This document shows, one piece after another, positions 7,136-11,080 of a stretch of DNA of 11,080 bases. The stretch covers positions 2,420-13,499 of the forward strand of contig DJQG01000085.1 of the NCBI GenBank assembly GCA_002438685.1. The letters are read 5' to 3'. The position numbers and the translations under genes are program-made. The notes beneath the pieces are model-generated. The model did not search any database. It was not told where the DNA came from and worked only from the letters and a program-made list of their open reading frames with translations. The DNA comes from Ruminococcaceae bacterium UBA6392 (lineage in GTDB: Bacteria > Bacillota > Clostridia > Oscillospirales > Acutalibacteraceae). How positions within the stretch are numbered: the first letter of the stretch is position 1; each line of letters begins with the position of its first letter.

Positions 7136-7941
7136 AGCTTATAAGAAGAAGGCATAAAGTAAGCAGCCATCATTCTCCGTCCGAGCGCAAATATATCCTC
7201 GGTGATAACACCAGCTTCATCGTTGACGAGGCATATAACACCCTGCGAAGCAATATCGTTTTCTCGATGCCCGGCAAGGGCTGCAAGGTCGTCGAATTTA
7301 CAAGCTGCGGTATGAGCGACGGCAAGAGCATAAATGTGCTCAACACCGCGATAACCTTTGCCGAAACAAATGTAAAGGTTCTGCTTATAGACTGTGACCT
7401 GCGCCGTCCGAATATTAACAGACTTCTTGCGCGCAAGTCGTCGCCCGGTCTTACGAATGTGCTTGTCAATGCCTGCACCCTCGAAGAGGCTATAGTCAGA
7501 ATAGACGATTATAATCTCGATGTCATATTCTCGGGCTATCTTCCGCCCAACCCCAGCGAGCTTCTGAGCAGCGAGGCGTTCGCGGAGCTTATGGAGACGC
7601 TCAGGAAGAAGTATGATTATATATTCATCGATACTCCGCCCGTTTCCGCGGTTATCGATGCGGCGGTCATCTCGAAATATACCAACGGTACTGTTATAGT
7701 TGTCCGCCCCGGATCGACAAAGAAAGAGGAGCTTGTCAATGTTGTCAGCCAGCTTGAGTTTGCCGATGCTAAGATAGTCGGTTTTGTCCTCAACTGTGTC
7801 GACGATGAGCATGGCGGATATTACTACCGCGGCAAGTATAAGTACAATTACACTTATGCCTATGTCCACGGAGCAGAGAGCACAAAGACCGCCAAGAACA
7901 CCAAGAGCAGTTCTAAAAACGAGTCTCAGAAATCGAAATAA
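7132..7941 (+). CDS. CpsD/CapB-like bacterial tyrosine kinase (BY-kinase)
   Basis: A 269-residue cytoplasmic ATPase-fold kinase that autophosphorylates on a C-terminal tyrosine cluster and modulates polysaccharide assembly together with the membrane adaptor encoded just upstream. EAYNTLRSNIVF near the N-terminus is the family's oligomer-interface motif. Walker A is S-D-G64-K65-S66-I, Walker A' is LLID87CD89LRRP and Walker B is YIFID167TPPV. The tail holds eight Tyr in 15 residues (230-244), the usual phosphorylation site, and then a Lys/Ser-rich end. The P-loop departs from the common PGEGKST form (M61-S62-D63 for P-G-E, and I67 for T), but the key Lys and Ser remain. Start overlaps the previous stop by 4 bp. 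No cognate phosphatase gene is in the window. MinD/ParA-like proteins are the alternative fold relatives, ruled out by the tyrosine tail and partner. Confidence 0.94.
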   Translation: MKLIRRRHKVSSHHSPSERKYILGDNTSFIVDEAYNTLRSNIVFSMPGKGCKVVEFTSCGMSDGKSINVLNTAITFAETNVKVLLIDCDLRRPNINRLLARKSSPGLTNVLVNACTLEEAIVRIDDYNLDVIFSGYLPPNPSELLSSEAFAELMETLRKKYDYIFIDTPPVSAVIDAAVISKYTNGTVIVVRPGSTKKEELVNVVSQLEFADAKIVGFVLNCVDDEHGGYYYRGKYKYNYTYAYVHGAESTKTAKNTKSSSKNESQKSK

Positions 7942-7945
7942 AGCT

Positions 7946-7976
7946 AAAAGAGCAGTCTTTAGGGGCTGCTCTTTTT
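7946..7976 (+). terminator. Rho-independent terminator after the kinase gene
   Basis: A perfect 10-bp stem pairs AAAAGAGCAG (7946-7955) with CTGCTCTTTT (7966-7975). The loop is 10 nt, and the 3' arm ends in a run of five T (7972-7976). It begins 5 bp after the kinase stop codon and closes the cassette opened by the promoter at 6319-6347. Confidence 0.9.
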
Positions 7977-8027
7977 ATGTGTATTCTGCCGAAAATATAT
8001 AAGACTGTGGAAATTGCTTCCATTGTA

Positions 8028-8036
8028 TGGTAAGAT
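8028..8036 (+). promoter_or_regulatory. Probable extended -10 promoter of the LCP gene
   Basis: TGG followed by TAAGAT (8031-8036) is an extended -10 element; no good -35 box lies 16-18 bp upstream (around 8007-8013, TGGAAA). It is placed between the terminator and the LCP gene, where a promoter is needed. An inverted repeat TGGAA-5 nt-TTCCA (8008-8022) sits just upstream. Confidence 0.45.
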
Positions 8037-8066
8037 AAAAACAGAAAATGCGTATATGCGCGAACG

Positions 8067-8072
8067 AAGGAG
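8067..8072 (+). promoter_or_regulatory. Ribosome binding site deciding the LCP start
   Basis: AAGGAG lies 8 nt before ATG 8081. The upstream in-frame ATG at 8048 lacks a similar site and would add 11 residues, two of them Cys-containing or uncharged, before the basic membrane-anchor start, so 8081 is chosen. Confidence 0.65.
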
Positions 8073-8080
8073 AATGTCCT

Positions 8081-9421
8081 ATGAGCGAAAAGAAACGAAG
8101 CGCAAAAGAGTTCTTCATGGACAACAACAAGAAAAATCTGAAGATATTTATAATTGTTGTGGTTGTAATATTAGTGCTGGCAGCTGTGACTATGGGCATT
8201 TATGTTTTTGCAAAAGTCGGGCTTATCAATATAGATAAGGACGGAAAGGTCGACCCGGATTATACTCTCGCGCCCGAGGACGAGTTCGACGATATGTATG
8301 ATACGGCGGACACCTCCGGTCTCGACGCGCTCATAACGGCATGGGCGAAGAACGGCGGCACAAAATATTCGAGCAAGAATGTTATAAATGTCCTGCTTAT
8401 CGGCGTTGACGATGCCGAGAGCAATTCTGGCCGCTCGGATGCCCTCATCCTGTTCTCGCTCAACAAGCGCACGAAGAAGATAACCCTCGTCTCTTTTCTG
8501 CGTGACAGTTATACATATATGAACATCCCGGACGCGGCGAGAAATCCCGAGCGCTGCTGCAAGCTCAACCATTCGTATAGATGGGGCGGCTATCCCGTTC
8601 TTATCGAAACGCTCGAAAACGACTACAAGATAGAAATAGATCATTATATCAGCGTCGATTTCAAGAGCTTCCCGAAGCTTATAGATGCGCTCGGAGGCGT
8701 GACGCTGAAAATCGAGCCGTATGAGGCGGAGTATATTAACCGCACGACCACTCAGATAGATAAAATTCAGTCCGGCGATGCCGTGAAGCTCAACGGAGCG
8801 CAGGCGCTCGTCTATACCCGCATCCGCCATGTCGATGCGGCGGGCGACCTCGGCAGAACCGCGAGACAGCGCACTATAATAACCGCGCTTATAAAGAGCG
8901 CACAGGGCGCGTCCCTGGGTCAGCTCAACAACGCTATGGATATCGTACTGCCCAATGTCCACACAAATTACGGCAGGGGAGAGATAATCTCGCTCCTGAC
9001 TCAGGCGTTCGCCCAGAAGTGGATGAACTACGATATAGCGCAGATGGTCATGCCCTCGGAGGGCAACTATGTTGCGGCGAAGCTCTATACTTATTACGGG
9101 CGTGTGGCGAGAATGCAGCTTGACACCTGGGTCATCGATTATCCCGTCGCCGCGCGTGAGCTTCAGCTGGCGCTCTACGGCAAGACGAATATTAATATCG
9201 GCAGCGACCATGTCTCGGCGATAGACCTGTATAATCAGGGACTTGTCCCGACCCTCGGCGGCTCGACAGTCTCCGGCACACGCGCGCAGAGCAGCCATGC
9301 TTCGCCCGTGCAGACAAGTGGGGTTGAAACTCAGCCGACCGAAGCTCCGACGGAACATGAGACTGCATCTCCCGCAGCAGAGCCTGTAACGGCGGCAGAA
9401 CCGGAAGAAGCGAATGATTGA
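8081..9421 (+). CDS. LytR-CpsA-Psr (LCP) family cell-wall polymer ligase
   Basis: A 446-residue single-pass membrane protein: a basic cytoplasmic N-terminus, one membrane segment at about 22-44, an acidic linker, then an extracytoplasmic LCP domain. LCP enzymes move polymers such as capsule or teichoic acid from undecaprenyl phosphate carriers onto peptidoglycan. Visible hallmarks are NVLLIGVDD (D110-D111), GRSDALILFSL (R118, D120), VSFLRDSY (R141, D142), the HYISVDFKSFPKLIDALGGV stretch, YTRIRH (R247, R249), and GDLGRTARQR (D256, R259, R262, R264). These include the Arg and Asp residues that bind the lipid pyrophosphate and Mg2+. The last 40 or so residues are rich in Pro, Thr, Ala and Glu and look disordered. 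The gene has its own promoter region and leads an AraC-type regulator by 11 bp, so the two are probably cotranscribed. Confidence 0.94.
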   Translation: MSEKKRSAKEFFMDNNKKNLKIFIIVVVVILVLAAVTMGIYVFAKVGLINIDKDGKVDPDYTLAPEDEFDDMYDTADTSGLDALITAWAKNGGTKYSSKNVINVLLIGVDDAESNSGRSDALILFSLNKRTKKITLVSFLRDSYTYMNIPDAARNPERCCKLNHSYRWGGYPVLIETLENDYKIEIDHYISVDFKSFPKLIDALGGVTLKIEPYEAEYINRTTTQIDKIQSGDAVKLNGAQALVYTRIRHVDAAGDLGRTARQRTIITALIKSAQGASLGQLNNAMDIVLPNVHTNYGRGEIISLLTQAFAQKWMNYDIAQMVMPSEGNYVAAKLYTYYGRVARMQLDTWVIDYPVAARELQLALYGKTNINIGSDHVSAIDLYNQGLVPTLGGSTVSGTRAQSSHASPVQTSGVETQPTEAPTEHETASPAAEPVTAAEPEEAND

Positions 9422-9424
9422 GGA
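9420..9424 (+). promoter_or_regulatory. Ribosome binding site overlapping the LCP stop codon
   Basis: GAGGA overlaps the LCP stop TGA (9419-9421) and lies 8 nt before ATG 9433. This prefers ATG 9433 over the in-frame TTG at 9418 and suggests coupling of the two genes. Confidence 0.6.
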
Positions 9425-9432
9425 ATAGTGCT

Positions 9433-10383
9433 ATGTCAACAAACAGCGGCTTTTCTCAGCTTCTTGACCGCCACGAGCGCGAGGATTATAACGTCACCCT
9501 GTCGGAAGCTACCATAAGGAAAATGATATCCGAAGAATTTGAAGAGGCGGACAGAATAGTATCTGTAGGTTTTGACAAGTCCACGCGTGAAACCCTCGGC
9601 GCGGATGGGCAGCTGTTTATTCCGACAAGAAAATCCGACAAATTCCATATGCGAAAGCATACCGCCTGCCAGCGTCCGTATTATCACAGTCATTCGTTCT
9701 ATGAATTTATCTATGTCCTGTCAGGCGAGTGTACCCAGCGTTTTAAAAATCCGGAACAAGTATTGACGCTCAAAAAAAGTCAGGCGTGTCTCTTACCGCC
9801 CGGCACGGTGCATTCGCTCGAAAAGAGCCGCAAGGGCGATAATATAATAAAAACCGTCATCACGACAGAGCTGTTTGAAAAATGTGCCGGAGACTTGAAA
9901 CTCGTCAGCGAAATAACAGTGTTCGATAAAACTTCCGAGCAGGTCAATTTTATCGTCATGCGTCTGCTCGGAGAATATTACGGCGGCGCGGACTATTCCG
10001 AACGCGCCGTTGAAAATTATCTCTCACTTTTATTTATTGAACTTATGCGCGGCGGGAACAATAGAGACGGGCATCTGGCTGATGAGCTGAACCTCTATTT
10101 CGCCGAGAATGTCGGCTCCGCATCTCTTCGCGGCTTCGCGTCAACGCTTGGCTACAGCGAAAAATATGCCGGGCGCATGATAAAAGAACGCCTCGGCGCG
10201 AGCTTTTCGGAATTGCTGCTGTCCTACAAGCTGCAAAAAGCGGCTCAGCTCATGGCGGACACCGATCTTCCGATAGACGAAATCGCCCGCGAGGCAGGGT
10301 ACAACAACCCGTCGGGATTATATAAGCAGTTCTTCGCATCTTACGGCATGACGCCGAGCGCATACAGAAAAATGACAGAATAA
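9433..10383 (+). CDS. AraC-family transcriptional regulator with cupin-like sensor domain
   Basis: A 316-residue regulator. The N-terminal half has an AraC-type cupin: RPYYHSHSFYEFIYVLSGEC, then a strand-rich stretch and LLPPGTVHSLE, where the His residues line the ligand pocket in relatives. The C-terminal ~100 residues hold the double helix-turn-helix: LRGFASTLGYSEKYAGRMI, then LPIDEIAREAGYNNPSGLYK with QFFASYGMTPSAYRKM, the family's best conserved segment. Such proteins usually sense a small molecule, often a sugar, and activate nearby genes. Only 11 bp separate it from the LCP gene, so it may be autoregulated or control the polysaccharide genes; its target is not shown by the sequence. 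It ends two codons after the second helix-turn-helix, as is usual. Confidence 0.93.
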   Translation: MSTNSGFSQLLDRHEREDYNVTLSEATIRKMISEEFEEADRIVSVGFDKSTRETLGADGQLFIPTRKSDKFHMRKHTACQRPYYHSHSFYEFIYVLSGECTQRFKNPEQVLTLKKSQACLLPPGTVHSLEKSRKGDNIIKTVITTELFEKCAGDLKLVSEITVFDKTSEQVNFIVMRLLGEYYGGADYSERAVENYLSLLFIELMRGGNNRDGHLADELNLYFAENVGSASLRGFASTLGYSEKYAGRMIKERLGASFSELLLSYKLQKAAQLMADTDLPIDEIAREAGYNNPSGLYKQFFASYGMTPSAYRKMTE

Positions 10384-10387
10384 AGTT

Positions 10388-10429
10388 TCCCGGGGATAGA
10401 AAAAAGCGTTCCCGGGATATTTTATATTT
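10388..10429 (+). terminator. Probable terminator after the AraC gene
   Basis: TCCCGGGGA (10388-10396) can pair with TTCCCGGGA (10409-10417), a 9-bp stem with one G:U pair and a 12-nt loop. It is followed by the T-rich TATTTTATATTT (10418-10429). The T run is interrupted by A, so efficiency is less sure than for the site at 7946. Confidence 0.6.
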
Positions 10430-10439
10430 CTGCGTAATT

Positions 10440-10448
10440 TGATAGAAT
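10440..10448 (+). promoter_or_regulatory. Possible extended -10 promoter of the phosphotransferase gene
   Basis: TGA followed by TAGAAT (10443-10448) is an extended -10 element just after the terminator; the -35 region (about 10420-10425, TTTTAT) is weak. It would give a leader of about 27 nt before ATG 10482. An alternative -10 is TATATT at 10450-10455. Confidence 0.4.
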
Positions 10449-10481
10449 TTATATTGAGAAAATACGAAACGGAGCGGTGCT

Positions 10482-11080
10482 ATGAATGTCGAAAGAGTGA
10501 CCCCGAAATCCCTTGAACCCAAAAAGGCGGCGAAATATGCTCTCGCCGTCTGCGAAGAGGGACTCGGCAAAAGCGGCGTTAAAACAAAAAATCTCGGCGG
10601 CGGCTCATTCGGCACGGCAGTCGGCGTGACCTTCGGAGACGGCGGTGAAGCAGTCGTTAAGTTCCTGCGCGCCGACGGAATGCTCGAAAAAGAGACGCAT
10701 GATTTGCGGATTCTGTCCGAAAACTGCGGCGTGCGTATGCCGAGGGTTCTATATTCCCGCAGCGCCGACGGCAGCATACCGCTCGACTGCTATATTATGG
10801 ACAAAATCGGGGGCAGCACGCTCTTTATGTCATTCGGCAAGCTGCTATATTCAAAGAGCGCGAAGCTGGCTTTTGCTGATAAAGTGACCGATGCGCTCCA
10901 CGGCATCCACGAGTGTCGGTGCGACAAATTCGGCGACACAATGGACCCGCAGTTCTCGTCCTGGCTCGAGTGCTATGAGCCGTTTATGAATGATGTCTAT
11001 TCGGCTGCAAAACAGCTCTCGGATGACGGACAGCTGTCCGCCGAGATAGTCTCGACCATGAGCCGCGCGAGAGATAAATT
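10482..11080 (+). CDS. APH-like phosphotransferase enzyme family protein (N-terminal part)
   Basis: The frame is open from ATG 10482 to the window end (199 codons plus 2 nt), so the C-terminus with the catalytic loop is missing. GGAG at 10471-10474, 7 nt upstream, supports the start. A glycine-rich NLGGGSFGTAVGVTF loop, a Lys in EAVVKF and a Glu in KETHDLRIL fit the nucleotide-binding lobe of aminoglycoside/choline kinase-like enzymes. The hinge-like CYIMDKIGGSTL and then ADKVTDALHGIHEC match the phosphotransferase (APH) pattern, where 'M..i.G..L' and 'L..LH' recur. Substrates in this family range from antibiotics to sugars, choline and homoserine, so none is named here. It is set off from the polysaccharide genes by a terminator and may be unrelated to them. 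Confidence 0.8.
   Translation, partial: MNVERVTPKSLEPKKAAKYALAVCEEGLGKSGVKTKNLGGGSFGTAVGVTFGDGGEAVVKFLRADGMLEKETHDLRILSENCGVRMPRVLYSRSADGSIPLDCYIMDKIGGSTLFMSFGKLLYSKSAKLAFADKVTDALHGIHECRCDKFGDTMDPQFSSWLECYEPFMNDVYSAAKQLSDDGQLSAEIVSTMSRARDK

Noticed and set aside
8171..9358. A 395-codon open frame on the - strand opposite the LCP gene
   Set aside because: It is the mirror of a clear LCP coding frame, its translation shows no recognisable motif, and it has no ribosome site or neighbouring - strand gene. Long antisense frames are common opposite such codon usage.
1..11080. CRISPR arrays, insertion sequences, tRNA or rRNA genes, riboswitches
   Set aside because: No regularly spaced repeats, transposase motifs, terminal inverted repeats or structured RNA signatures were seen on reading; all intergenic gaps are under 140 bp.

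Overview
The window looks like part of a cell-surface polysaccharide (capsule/exopolysaccharide) locus of a Gram-positive, probably clostridial (Bacillota, gut Oscillospirales-like) bacterium. The basis is a split chain-length regulator and BY-kinase pair, a LytR-CpsA-Psr (LCP) ligase, strong GGAGG-type ribosome sites with short spacers, frequent GTG starts and heavy use of ATA (Ile) codons. The taxonomic call is inference from gene families and sequence style only. All eleven genes lie on the + strand.

Region 1 (1-6301) is a tightly packed biosynthesis and export operon. It runs: the C-terminal part of a polysaccharide pyruvyl transferase, a Wzx-type flippase (4-bp overlap), an FrhB/FdhB-like Fe-S protein, a GT2 glycosyltransferase, a GT14-like (Core-2/I-branching) glycosyltransferase, and a PF14907-like nucleotidyltransferase. 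No priming glycosyltransferase or Wzy polymerase is in view; they may lie upstream.

Region 2 (6302-7976) is a separate control cassette. A near-consensus promoter with a 17-bp spacer, overlapped by an imperfect 24-bp palindrome, precedes a Wzz/CpsC-like membrane adaptor and a CpsD-like tyrosine kinase with a tyrosine-rich tail. A clear hairpin-plus-U-tract terminator follows the kinase. The cassette can therefore be expressed independently of the sugar-assembly genes.

Region 3 (7977-10430) holds a second promoter, an LCP ligase that probably attaches the finished polymer to the wall, and an AraC-family regulator 11 bp downstream with a cupin-like sensor domain. A hairpin after the regulator probably ends this unit.

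Region 4 (10431-11080) is a new promoter and the start of an APH-like phosphotransferase that runs off the window.

Nothing here is clearly a new class of system. The less explained parts are the redox-type protein beside the pyruvyl transferase, the nucleotidyltransferase of unknown substrate, the palindromic control site, the divergent kinase P-loop, and the pairing of an LCP ligase with an AraC regulator.
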